A stretch of DNA of 64,000 nucleotides. Source: Tatumella punctata. GTDB lineage: Bacteria > Pseudomonadota > Gammaproteobacteria > Enterobacterales > Enterobacteriaceae. Below the pieces are notes generated by a model. It was given only the letters and a program-made list of their open reading frames with translations. It had not been told where the DNA came from and ran no database searches. Location: assembly GCF_039523735.1 (NCBI RefSeq), contig NZ_BAAAFW010000095.1, forward strand, positions 1 through 64,000, given 5' to 3'. Shown piece after piece: positions 1 through 8,400 of this stretch (within the stretch, counting starts at the first letter, position 1; every line of letters starts with the position of its first letter). The translations under genes and the position numbers were made by a program.

Positions 1-24
1 AGAGAGGTTAGCATTCATGGCAGA

Positions 25-90
25 CGGCGGTTTAGTGGCTGGTTAGTGTTTTGGCGAATACAAAACTAACCACTTTTACCGCCGTTTTCT
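25..90 (+). terminator. Imperfect long hairpin followed by T-rich DNA
   Basis: The arms CGGCGG...AGTGG...TTAGT and ACTAACCACT...CCGCCG pair across a short loop, and the 3' arm is followed by TTTTCT. This looks like the intrinsic terminator of a plus-strand gene lying before the window. All three forward frames carry stops between base 1 and about 135, so no gene body is present here. Confidence 0.4.
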
Positions 91-176
91 ATTAATTCAC
101 GCTAAGGTGCGATGAACCTTTTTTTATCCCGCCATCTGTATCCTCAGACGGAGACCCACAACAGCTGGAAGCTCGT

Positions 177-650
177 ATGCTGCAGAAAATCCACCGGCAT
201 ATTCCGCAGCAGCGCTGCAGACAGGTTGCAGACTTATTGAATAATAGCCGCCATCTGTTGATTTTATCGACTGATTACAGTTTTATGCCCTCTAACCTGC
301 TGCGGGAAGCTCTGGCAGACGAAAACCGTCTGGTTTATCAGTTGCACCGCCAGAGTAATGATCATCTGCTGAGTAAATTTCTCGCTGTATGCGATACGGT
401 GATGCTGATCGACTTGACCGGGGAATGGCTGCGAGTCCATCCGCAACTGTTTCCTCGCCTGGCCGCAAAAAATGCAGTTTGTTTTACTGCCCGCGGCCGG
501 TTACCGGTTCCGGAAACCCTGTTTAAGGTAACACTCGATTTATCAGCAATCCCTGACTTTTTCAGCTCTAACTATTTTTCCTGCCTGGCGATCACCAGTA
601 CGGTGTTCCATATCATTCGCTATACCAACCATACACTCCACTGTCATTAG
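177..650 (+). CDS. RpiR/MurR-type regulator, SIS-like C-terminal part only
   Basis: This 157-residue protein resembles the linker and sugar-isomerase (SIS) half of RpiR-family regulators, which bind sugar phosphates and normally have about 250-290 residues. The N-terminal helix-turn-helix domain is absent. The frame is open only back to base 96, the other forward frames are also stopped upstream, and the preceding DNA is a hairpin. The ATG at 177 has only a weak ribosome-binding site. It lies 114 bases before the PTS gene and shares its direction, so the intact ancestor probably controlled the beta-glucoside genes. It is either a truncated regulator (pseudogene) or an SIS-only sensor. Family assignment rests on overall pattern and is moderate. 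Confidence 0.5.
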   Translation: MLQKIHRHIPQQRCRQVADLLNNSRHLLILSTDYSFMPSNLLREALADENRLVYQLHRQSNDHLLSKFLAVCDTVMLIDLTGEWLRVHPQLFPRLAAKNAVCFTARGRLPVPETLFKVTLDLSAIPDFFSSNYFSCLAITSTVFHIIRYTNHTLHCH

Positions 651-763
651 TCTTTATGGTTTACCGGGGCTGTTTTCCAAAAAATGAAAATGAATCTCTT
701 TGTCTGTTAACCCCTGATGTTTTAGCGTGGAACCACCCGTTATGCTGACAAAAGGAATGTCAG

Positions 764-2137
764 ATGTCTGTGAATTTACTGGCTGAGAACATACTTACCG
801 GACTGGGCGGTGCCGGTAATATTCTTAACCTTACCCACTGTGCCACACGATTAAGGATCCGTCTGGCCGATACCACAAAATGTAATGATGCGGCGATAAA
901 GCAGATTAATGGCGTATTAGGTACTGTGACTGTCAGCGGACAATACCAGCTGATTATCGGACATCAGGTCGCAACGGTGTATCAGGCATTACAACAACGG
1001 TGTCAGTCAGCGTCGCCGGGGCAACAGGCCACTGGCGGTTCCGGGCCTGCCAGATTGCCGGTATTCGACATTATTTCCGGTAGTTTCCTGCCGCTTCTGG
1101 GCCTGATGGCCGCCGGTGGTCTGCTGAAAGTGATTCTGACGGTGACCGGATACCTTAGCCCGGCAACTGCCGCTGGCAATACCTGTCAGATACTTGCCGC
1201 CATCGCTAACTGTCCGTTCTATTTTTTACCGGTATTGCTGGGGTGCTCGCTGGCCCGCAGACTGGGGGCCAACCCGTTCAGCGGACTGATTATCGGGGCG
1301 GCCTTACTGGACCCGGTAATCAGCGGTATTATTACACAGCCCGGCAGTTCATTTGCCAGCCTGCCATTAGTGCCGGTCAGTTATGCAGGCAGCGTCTTCC
1401 CGGTCTTTATTGCGGTAACGGCCTGCTACTGGCTGGAGAAGCTACTGTTGCGCATTATTCCGCTGTTTCTGCAATTAGCCCTGGTTCCCATGCTGTCACT
1501 GATCATTATTATCCCCGCGACTTTGCTGATTTTCGGGCCATTCGGTATCGCGCTGGGAGAACAACTGGCACTGCTGATTGGCATGTTACAGAACAGCAGT
1601 GGTCTGCTGTGCGGACTGATACTGGGTGCCGGCTACACTTTTATTGTTCTGTTCGGGCTGCACTGGGGGCTGGTACCGGTCATTCTGGCTAACCTGGCCA
1701 GCGGGGGAGATCCTTTATACGCCATCGGCGGCATGGCCGCGTTCGCCCAAATCGGCGTGGCTGCCGGAGTATTAGTTTCCCGGCCGCCAAAAGAATTACG
1801 GGTACTGCTCAGCAGCGCACTACTGCCAGCCATGATCAGCGGCGTTACCGAGCCGATTATTTATGGCCTGATGCTGCCTTTCCGCCGGCTGTTTTTATAC
1901 ACCGCCATCGCCAGTGCGATTGGCGGTGCCATTAATGGCTATTTCGGGGTGCAGATGGTGGCTTATGCTTTTGCCAGCCTGCCGGCAATCCCCGCCTTCA
2001 CACCTGTTGGTATTTATCTGGTCTCGGTACTGGTGACTGTGACCAGTGCTGCCATCATGGTGCTGATTTTTGGTTACCGTCAACCCGCTCGTGTTCAGGG
2101 AGAACACCATCATGAACGAAAAACTACTGTTTCCTGA
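764..2137 (+). CDS. PTS beta-glucoside transporter subunit EIIBC
   Basis: This is a 457-residue inner-membrane sugar permease of the BglF/AscF type. The N-terminal EIIB domain (about residues 1-90) carries the phosphorylation-site cysteine Cys26 in NLTHCATRLR. From about residue 105 the hydrophobic EIIC domain follows with many membrane segments and the motif GVTEPIIYG near residue 360. The C-terminal EIIA domain of BglF is missing, so phosphate must come from a separate EIIA such as Crr (inference). A good AAGGA site precedes the ATG. The gene overlaps the downstream phospho-glycosidase by 26 bases, so the two should be co-translated: the sugar enters as a 6-phosphate and is then hydrolysed. 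The exact substrate is not determined. Confidence 0.9.
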   Translation: MSVNLLAENILTGLGGAGNILNLTHCATRLRIRLADTTKCNDAAIKQINGVLGTVTVSGQYQLIIGHQVATVYQALQQRCQSASPGQQATGGSGPARLPVFDIISGSFLPLLGLMAAGGLLKVILTVTGYLSPATAAGNTCQILAAIANCPFYFLPVLLGCSLARRLGANPFSGLIIGAALLDPVISGIITQPGSSFASLPLVPVSYAGSVFPVFIAVTACYWLEKLLLRIIPLFLQLALVPMLSLIIIIPATLLIFGPFGIALGEQLALLIGMLQNSSGLLCGLILGAGYTFIVLFGLHWGLVPVILANLASGGDPLYAIGGMAAFAQIGVAAGVLVSRPPKELRVLLSSALLPAMISGVTEPIIYGLMLPFRRLFLYTAIASAIGGAINGYFGVQMVAYAFASLPAIPAFTPVGIYLVSVLVTVTSAAIMVLIFGYRQPARVQGEHHHERKTTVS

Positions 2138-3569
2138 GGATTTTTTATGGGGAGGCGCCATCGCTGCTAATCAGGCAGAAGGGGCATGGCTGGAAGGCGG
2201 AAAAGGCTGGAGTGTGGCGGACATTAACCGCTTTATTCCGGAAGAAGAGATCCGTCGCCTGTCAAATAAGGAAATGGATACTGCCACAATATGCCGTCTG
2301 ATGGCTGATCAGCACAGCATTTTTCCCAAAAGAAATGCCATCGGTTTTTATCATAACTACCAGCAAGATCTGCAGCTGATGGCGGGTCTGGGGATGAAAA
2401 CATTCAGAACTTCCATCAGCTGGGCCCGGGTATTTCCGCGGGGCGATGAACAACAACCGAATGCGGAGGCACTGGCATGGTATGACCGGCTAATCAGCAC
2501 TATCTGTGACTATGGTATGCAACCAATGATCACCCTCTCCCATTATGAGATGCCCCTGACACTGGCCCTCGAATACAATGGCTGGTCAGACCGGCGGGTG
2601 ATTGATATGTTTGTGCGTTTTGCCCGTGTCTGCCTGCAACGCTACCGGCACCAGGTGCGCTACTGGATCCCCGTCAACCAGATCAATCTGATCCGTTATG
2701 AGTCTTTTAATCATTTAGGGATCCCTGCCGACCGCGTCAGTGATCTGCGACAGGCGAAATACCAGGCTGTGCATCATGAAATGGTGGCATCGGCTAAAAT
2801 TAAACAGTTCGCCCGTCAGCTGGATCCCGGTTTACAGATCGGCATGATGCTGTACTGTGATTATGCTTATCCCGCCACCACCGATCCCCGGGATGTGCTG
2901 GCCGCTCAGCAACGTAATCAGATGGAATATTACTTTGCCGATATATTACTGCGGGGAAGTTATCCGGGCTATGCGCTGCGTTTCTTTGATGACCACCATA
3001 TCAGCCTGAGAGTGACCCCGCAGGACCGCGAGGACCTGCAACATACCGCCGATTTTATGTCGTTTTCCTATTACTACACCAGCGTGACCGATCGGGAAAT
3101 TGTTGTTTCAGACAGTCACAACAGCCGCCCTAACCCGTTGCTTAAAGAAAGTCCCTGGGGCTGGGCCATTGATCCTGTCGGGCTGCGGACCGTGTTAAAT
3201 GAATACTGGGGACGCTGGCAAAAACCGATAATGATTACCGAGAACGGTATTGGCTGCTTTGACCGGCTGGCGGAAGGCCGGATTAATGATGATTACCGGA
3301 TCAACTATATCAGGGCTCATCTGCAACAGTTACAACAGGCGATGGCCGATGGTGTACCGGTACTGGGTTATTATCTGTGGTCACCGATTGATATCGTCAG
3401 TTGTTCTTCCTCACAAATGGAAAAACGCTACGGGCTGATTTATGTTGATCGGGATGACTACGGAGAAGGCAGCGGACAACGTATATGTAAGCAAAGCTAC
3501 TACTGGTACCAGCAAGTGATTGCCAGCCGGGGCGCAATACTGTCATGTCATGCCGATCACGCCGAATAA
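2112..3569 (+). CDS. GH1 6-phospho-beta-glucosidase-like enzyme with Gln in place of the acid/base Glu
   Basis: This 485-residue cytoplasmic glycoside hydrolase family 1 protein starts at the ATG at 2112, preceded by AGGGAGA and followed by the family-typical FLWGGAIAANQAEGAW. The catalytic nucleophile is present as Glu377 in ITENGIG. The usual acid/base motif NEIN or NEP reads NQIN (codon CAG at 2679-2681, Gln190), the same exchange that defines plant myrosinases, which cleave S-glycosides. Coupling to a PTS permease indicates a 6-phosphorylated substrate. With Gln190 the enzyme should be poor on ordinary O-glucosides; it may act on substrates with good leaving groups, such as phosphorylated thioglucosides, or may be inactive (inference). 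It is an intact, full-length gene. Confidence 0.85.
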   Translation: MNEKLLFPEDFLWGGAIAANQAEGAWLEGGKGWSVADINRFIPEEEIRRLSNKEMDTATICRLMADQHSIFPKRNAIGFYHNYQQDLQLMAGLGMKTFRTSISWARVFPRGDEQQPNAEALAWYDRLISTICDYGMQPMITLSHYEMPLTLALEYNGWSDRRVIDMFVRFARVCLQRYRHQVRYWIPVNQINLIRYESFNHLGIPADRVSDLRQAKYQAVHHEMVASAKIKQFARQLDPGLQIGMMLYCDYAYPATTDPRDVLAAQQRNQMEYYFADILLRGSYPGYALRFFDDHHISLRVTPQDREDLQHTADFMSFSYYYTSVTDREIVVSDSHNSRPNPLLKESPWGWAIDPVGLRTVLNEYWGRWQKPIMITENGIGCFDRLAEGRINDDYRINYIRAHLQQLQQAMADGVPVLGYYLWSPIDIVSCSSSQMEKRYGLIYVDRDDYGEGSGQRICKQSYYWYQQVIASRGAILSCHADHAE

Positions 3570-3749
3570 ATTCTCCCGGCTTAAGGTTCTGATTCTGTTA
3601 CTGATGAATAAATATGATAGATTAGTGAATGGTGATTTAAAAATATCATAAAAACCCCGGCGGTTTCGGGGTATGCAGTGCATAACAAGCCCCCGGCACA
3701 GAGGGTGATCAGCATTTACTACATCAACACGATCAGGATGTTACAGATT

Positions 3750-4535
3750 ATGACTTTTACCAGAAAACTTCGTCTGACTGCTTTAACGGCCCTGCTGGCA
3801 GGAGCACCTCTGCTGGGCCATGCTGCCCTGTCGCAGGTTCGTTTCGCTGTCGACCCTACATATCCGCCTTTCGAGTCTAAAACTGACGACGGGAAACTGG
3901 TGGGTTTTGATATTGATTTAGGCAATGCCCTGTGCCAGCAGATGAACGTCAAATGTGTCTGGGTTACCAATGAGTTTGACGGAATGATCCCGGCACTGAA
4001 AGCCCGGAAATTCGATGCCATCCTTTCAGATATGGGCGTTACCGAAGAACGCCTGAAACAGATCGACTTTACCGTACCGGTTTACAATACTCCGGTGATG
4101 CTGGTGGCACGTAAAGGTTCCGGCCTGCTGCCGACCGCAGAATCACTGAAAGGTAAAAGTGTCGGTGTGGAACAGGGAACCGTTCAGGAACGTTATGCCC
4201 GTGCTAAATGGCAGCCTTATGGCGTAAACGTGGTTACCTACGGGGATCAGTCTCAGGTCGAAAACGACCTGGTCGCCGGCCGTCTTGATGCAGAATTCAC
4301 TGACGGGGCTCAGGCCGGTATCGGTTTTCTTAAACAAGCTGCCGGTAAAGATTTCGCACTGACCGGCCCGGCGGTCGAAGACCCGATTATCGGTCCCGGC
4401 ACCGCCATCGGCCTGCGTAAAGGGGATACTGAATTACGGACAGCGCTGAATGAGGCTTACGCAAAAATAAAAGCTGACGGCACCTTTGATAAAATCCAGA
4501 AAAAATATTTCACTACCGATATTTCGGTGAAATAA
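3750..4535 (+). CDS. Periplasmic basic amino-acid binding protein, ArgT/HisJ type
   Basis: This 261-residue solute-binding protein belongs to family 3 (lysine/arginine/ornithine or histidine ABC uptake). It starts at the ATG at 3750 with a CAGGA site 13 bases upstream; the encoded signal peptide has KLR followed by a hydrophobic stretch and GHA as cleavage site. The mature protein shows VRFAVDPTYPPFESK, GFDIDLGNALC and the DAILSDMG segment typical of HisJ/ArgT. No permease or ATPase gene is adjacent, so it is an orphan binding component that must share a membrane complex encoded elsewhere (inference). A strong terminator follows. Ligand specificity is not fixed by the sequence. Confidence 0.85.
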   Translation: MTFTRKLRLTALTALLAGAPLLGHAALSQVRFAVDPTYPPFESKTDDGKLVGFDIDLGNALCQQMNVKCVWVTNEFDGMIPALKARKFDAILSDMGVTEERLKQIDFTVPVYNTPVMLVARKGSGLLPTAESLKGKSVGVEQGTVQERYARAKWQPYGVNVVTYGDQSQVENDLVAGRLDAEFTDGAQAGIGFLKQAAGKDFALTGPAVEDPIIGPGTAIGLRKGDTELRTALNEAYAKIKADGTFDKIQKKYFTTDISVK

Positions 4536-4545
4536 CCCGCCACCG

Positions 4546-4585
4546 TACCGGAACAGCTCTGCCGTTCCGGTATTCTGTTTTTCCC
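4546..4585 (+). terminator. Intrinsic terminator after the binding-protein gene
   Basis: A perfect eight-base stem, ACCGGAAC and GTTCCGGT, is followed by ATTCTGTTTTT. It separates the binding-protein gene from the following deacylase gene. Confidence 0.8.
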
Positions 4586-4638
4586 TATTCTCCGCTGTAT
4601 ACCCGCGCACGGGCTACGCTGAGCCAGGACTGTTACCC

Positions 4639-5757
4639 ATGAAACATCACAGCTATCCGATACATTCTTCCCCTTTCGGTACCCGGCGGTACATTGACAG
4701 TTATGAATTCGGTGATAATGACCAGCAGCAAATTTATATTCAGGCCGCACTGCACAGTGACGAACTGCCGGGCGTCGCCGTCGCCTGGTATCTGAAACAT
4801 GCCCTGAGCAGCCTCGAGAGTCTCGGCAGGCTACGGGCTAAAATCACCCTGGTGCCTGTGGCTAATCCGATCGGTTTTTCTCAGCAACTGCAAGGGCAGC
4901 CACTGGGCCGGTTTGAAAGTAACAGCGGGCAGGATTTTAACCGTCAGTTTCCGGCTATCGGGGAACAACTGGCAGTGCTGGCAGAGCCCTGTTTAGGTCA
5001 GGATGCTACGGAAAATAAACAGGTTATCCGTCAGGCTATTGACCGTTATTTTGACAGTTATACTCCCGGGACTGAGCTGCAGTCACAACGTGCCATTCTG
5101 ATGCGTATGGCCTGTAAAGCTGACCTAATGATTGATATGCATTGTGACTGGGAAGCTGTTTCCCATTTATATACCACCCCGCAGGCCTGGCCGGAAATTG
5201 AAGTACTGGGGCACTATCTGGGCTGCCGGACCGCACTGATTGCCGGTATATCCGGCGGAGAACCCTTTGACGAAGCCTGTGCAGAACCCTGGTATTTGCT
5301 GCAACAACGTTTCGCTGACCACTATCCGTTACCGGAACCATTAAAACCGGTGACCCTCGAACTGCGCGGTGCGCGGGATGTCAGCCATCAGCAGGCTAAA
5401 ACAGATGCACAGGCAATAATTAACGGGCTGATTGCCCTGGGATATATTGAGGGTGAAAGACCGCCACTCCCGTCCGGGCCCGCTCCGCTGGCTGCACCGC
5501 TGGCGGGTTGTGAGTATCTGACCGCCCCTCATGCCGGGGTTATTCTTTACACCCGGCAGCCCGGCGAATGGATCCGCGCCGGTGAAGTGGTCGCCGAAAT
5601 CCTCGACCCCATCAGTGACCAGCTGACGCCGCTGGTCTGTCAGCAGGACGGATTACTTTACGCCCGCCACTGGGTCAGATTTGCCACCGCAGGCCTGCTG
5701 GTCGTCAGACTGGCAGGGGGGACTGCACGCAGGGAAGGACCGTTACTGGTGCCGTAA
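4639..5757 (+). CDS. Succinylglutamate desuccinylase/aspartoacylase (AstE/M14) family zinc deacylase
   Basis: This 372-residue protein has the fold signature of zinc-dependent AstE/AspA deacylases. The HxxE zinc motif is in ALHSDELPG near residue 37 and the third ligand is in MIDMHCD near residue 163. The C-terminal third (EYLTAPHAGVILYTRQPGE, roughly residues 290-310) matches the beta-barrel end domain of the group. Such enzymes remove acyl groups from amino acids or split peptide-like amides. It lies downstream of an amino-acid binding protein but behind a terminator, so a shared pathway for acylated amino acids is only suggested. No signal peptide is seen; the enzyme is expected in the cytoplasm. 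The substrate is unknown. Confidence 0.8.
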   Translation: MKHHSYPIHSSPFGTRRYIDSYEFGDNDQQQIYIQAALHSDELPGVAVAWYLKHALSSLESLGRLRAKITLVPVANPIGFSQQLQGQPLGRFESNSGQDFNRQFPAIGEQLAVLAEPCLGQDATENKQVIRQAIDRYFDSYTPGTELQSQRAILMRMACKADLMIDMHCDWEAVSHLYTTPQAWPEIEVLGHYLGCRTALIAGISGGEPFDEACAEPWYLLQQRFADHYPLPEPLKPVTLELRGARDVSHQQAKTDAQAIINGLIALGYIEGERPPLPSGPAPLAAPLAGCEYLTAPHAGVILYTRQPGEWIRAGEVVAEILDPISDQLTPLVCQQDGLLYARHWVRFATAGLLVVRLAGGTARREGPLLVP

Positions 5758-5790
5758 AACACCAGATTTAACCTGTGTTTGCTGCAAATA

Positions 5791-5825
5791 AAAAAACGCC
5801 TGAGACTGTCTGCAGGCGTTTTTAT
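5791..5825. terminator. Bidirectional terminator between the deacylase gene and gnd
   Basis: The stem AACGCCTG and CAGGCGTT is flanked by an A-run on the left and a T-run on the right, so it can stop transcription from both convergent genes. Confidence 0.85.
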
Positions 5826-5870
5826 TCTTAACGGTCACCGGCTAGTTAACTGCCGGACTACTGGCAGAAA

Positions 5871-7277
5871 TTAATCTAACCATTCGGTGTGGAATACACC
5901 TTCTTTATCGGTACGCTTATAAGTATGAGCACCGAAGTAGTCGCGCTGTGCCTGAATCAGGTTAGCGGGCAGCACTTCTGAACGATAGCTGTCATAGTAA
6001 GCAATCGCCGCAGAGAACGTCGGCGCAGGAATACCGTTCTGAACCGCATAAGCCACAACGTCACGCAGCGCCTGCTGGTATTCGTCGGCAATATTCTTAA
6101 AGTACGGTGCCAGCAGCAGGTTAGCGATCTCTGCATTTTCAGCATACGCATCGGTAATCTTCTGCAGGAACTGAGCCCGGATAATACAACCGGCACGGAA
6201 GATTTTAGCAATCTCACCGTAGTTAAGGTCCCACTGATACTGCTCTGAAGCAGCGCGCAGCTGTGAGAAGCCCTGAGCATAAGAAACGATTTTGCCGAGG
6301 TACAATGCACGGCGTACTTTTTCGACAAACTCAGCTTTATCGCCGGAAACAGTTTTAGCAACCGGGCCGGTCAATACTTTAGAAGCAGCTACACGCTGAG
6401 TTTTCAGGGAAGACAAATAACGGGCAAAAACAGATTCAGTGATCAGTGACAGTGGTTCGCCTAAGTCCAGAGAGCTCTGGCTGGTCCATTTACCGGTCCC
6501 TTTGTTAGCGGCCTCATCGAGGATCACATCAACCAGGTAGTTACCTTCTTCATCTTTTTTAGTGAAGATATCTTTAGTAATATCGATCAGGTAGCTGTTC
6601 AGTTCACCGGTATTCCATTCACTGAAAGTTTCAGCCAGCTGTTCGTTGCTCAGGCCCAAAGCCCCTTTCAGCAGGGAATAGGCTTCAGCAATCAGCTGCA
6701 TATCACCGTATTCGATACCGTTGTGCACCATTTTCACATAGTGACCGGCACCGTTCGGACCGATGTAGGCAACACAGGCTTCGCCTTCTGCACGGGCCGC
6801 GATTTTATCAAAGATAGGAGCAACCAGCTCATAAGCTTCTTTCTGACCACCAGGCATAATTGAAGGGCCTTTCAGAGCACCTTCTTCACCGCCGGAAACG
6901 CCGGTACCGATAAAGTTAAAGCCCTGGTCGGACAGTTCTTTATTACGGCGGATGGTGTCTTTATAGAAAGTGTTACCGCCATCGATAAGAATATCGCCTT
7001 TATCCAGATGCGGAGTCAGAGATGCAATGGTCTTGTCGGTCGCTTCACCCGCCTGCACCATTAACAGGATACGGCGTGGTTTTTCCAGGGATTCAACAAA
7101 CTCTTCGACACTGTAGTAAGGTGCCAGTTTTTTGCCCGGATTTTCAGCAATCACTTCATCTGTTTTTTCACGTGAACGGTTAAATACAGAAACGGTATAA
7201 CCGCGGCTTTCAATATTCAGAGCCAGGTTACGGCCCATCACTGCCATACCTACTACACCGATTTGTTGCTTGGACAT
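5871..7277 (-). CDS. gnd: 6-phosphogluconate dehydrogenase (decarboxylating)
   Basis: This 468-residue cytoplasmic enzyme of the oxidative pentose phosphate pathway converts 6-phosphogluconate to ribulose 5-phosphate with NADP. The N-terminal NADP-binding motif GVVGMAVMGRN, the substrate-binding segment GTGVSGGEEGA and the catalytic KMVHNGIEYGDMQ block are all present, and the length equals that of E. coli Gnd. It closes the polysaccharide locus, as gnd does in most Enterobacterales. A 367-base gap separates it from wzt upstream, so it probably has its own promoter. Confidence 0.98.
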   Translation of the reverse strand: MSKQQIGVVGMAVMGRNLALNIESRGYTVSVFNRSREKTDEVIAENPGKKLAPYYSVEEFVESLEKPRRILLMVQAGEATDKTIASLTPHLDKGDILIDGGNTFYKDTIRRNKELSDQGFNFIGTGVSGGEEGALKGPSIMPGGQKEAYELVAPIFDKIAARAEGEACVAYIGPNGAGHYVKMVHNGIEYGDMQLIAEAYSLLKGALGLSNEQLAETFSEWNTGELNSYLIDITKDIFTKKDEEGNYLVDVILDEAANKGTGKWTSQSSLDLGEPLSLITESVFARYLSSLKTQRVAASKVLTGPVAKTVSGDKAEFVEKVRRALYLGKIVSYAQGFSQLRAASEQYQWDLNYGEIAKIFRAGCIIRAQFLQKITDAYAENAEIANLLLAPYFKNIADEYQQALRDVVAYAVQNGIPAPTFSAAIAYYDSYRSEVLPANLIQAQRDYFGAHTYKRTDKEGVFHTEWLD

Positions 7278-7644
7278 TATCTACTCCTGTCAGAAACCTA
7301 CACTTCGCAAGTTAATCATAATAATTAACAATGAATCTATAGTAACTCTTAATATGAGTAAAGAGGAGGCCTAAATAGAGCACTTTTGTTAAAGCCTTTT
7401 TCGGCCATACAGCGTACAGCAAGTGACCATTTAATCCGTCTGAAACAGCTCATTATCAATAGTATTTTACTGCCACAATAAGTAATTACCGGCACTACCG
7501 CCATCGATTTGTATGATTGGTAATCAGTACAATAAAGTAGAACCTATTGTCACCACACAATCAGTATCTTCAGGTGATAATCAGATAAGAAAACTAATTT
7601 CTTGTTGTTCTCCCCGCCTATTATCTGCTGATTCTTATGCTGAT
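7278..7644 (-). promoter_or_regulatory. gnd upstream region with an ops-like octamer
   Basis: This gap lies between wzt and gnd. No gene is seen in it. On the minus strand it contains GGCGGTAG at 7501-7494, the core of the ops element that recruits RfaH in polysaccharide operons, but the bases after it (TGCC) differ from the classical continuation and the rest of a JUMPStart element is not clear. An eight-base match is expected by chance about twice in a window this size. The region should also hold the gnd promoter; its exact position was not resolved. Confidence 0.3.
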
Positions 7645-8400
7645 TTATATCATATTTTTCGATAGCATCGATTGGTGATACCTGCTGGTCATTTCCTGCG
7701 GAGTACCAATAGCTTGTAACCGGTGATTTTCTATCCAGATAACTTTGTCACAGACTGATTCCACATCGTGCATATTATGGCTGACAAACAGAATAGTAAC
7801 GCCCCTCTGTTTGAATTCATTGATGGTATTCAGACATTTTTTTTGAAAAGCAACATCACCGACCGCCAAAACTTCATCAATAATAAGGATATCAGGGTCG
7901 GCCTGACTGATCACAGAAAACCCGAGTTTCGCCAGCATCCCACTGGAATAAACACGGATTGGCTCATCAATAAAGGTTCCAAGTTCTGAAAATTCAATGA
8001 TTTTGGGTAGCTTTTCCTGAACTTCTTTTCTTCGCAGTCCTGATAATGTGGCATTAAGGATAATATTTTCACGGCCGGTGAGTTCAGGGTGAAAGCCTCC
8101 CCCGAGCTCCAGCATAGAAGCAATACGACCTTTAGCTGATATGGTCCCGCTAGTCGGTTTAATCACTCCGGCCAGTAGACTCAGTGAGGTGCTCTTCCCT
8201 GCACCATTACAACCAATTAGCGCCACTGCTTCACCTTTATAGATTCTGAAAGAAATATTTTCTATCGCCAGATATTGCTTTCCCCGCAGCAGATTCAGAG
8301 CTCTGCGTGGATGTAATAGCAGATCTTTTATTCCTGAACCGATATGGTGATACAGAGGATAGGACTTTGTTACATTAGAAAACTCAATGACTATTTCCAT
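7645..8400 (-). CDS. wzt: Polysaccharide ABC exporter ATPase, short Wzt/KpsT type
   Basis: This 251-residue ATPase pairs with Wzm to export lipid-linked O-polysaccharide across the inner membrane. Walker A is GCNGAGKST at residues 63-71, the signature motif reads YSSGM, and Walker B is ILIIDEVLAVGD, followed by the switch histidine in FVSHN. The N-terminal extension with the YHHI segment is typical of the polysaccharide exporter branch. It lacks the C-terminal carbohydrate-binding domain that recognises capped chains in larger Wzt proteins, so it belongs to the class that exports without terminal-cap recognition, as in Klebsiella galactan loci (family knowledge). Its start overlaps the wzm stop by one base (TAATG). 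Confidence 0.92.
   Translation of the reverse strand: MEIVIEFSNVTKSYPLYHHIGSGIKDLLLHPRRALNLLRGKQYLAIENISFRIYKGEAVALIGCNGAGKSTSLSLLAGVIKPTSGTISAKGRIASMLELGGGFHPELTGRENIILNATLSGLRRKEVQEKLPKIIEFSELGTFIDEPIRVYSSGMLAKLGFSVISQADPDILIIDEVLAVGDVAFQKKCLNTINEFKQRGVTILFVSHNMHDVESVCDKVIWIENHRLQAIGTPQEMTSRYHQSMLSKNMI

Noticed and set aside
1..176. N-terminal half of the RpiR regulator in another frame (frameshift)
   Set aside because: None of the three frames between 1 and 176 resembles a helix-turn-helix domain, and the DNA forms a terminator-like hairpin.
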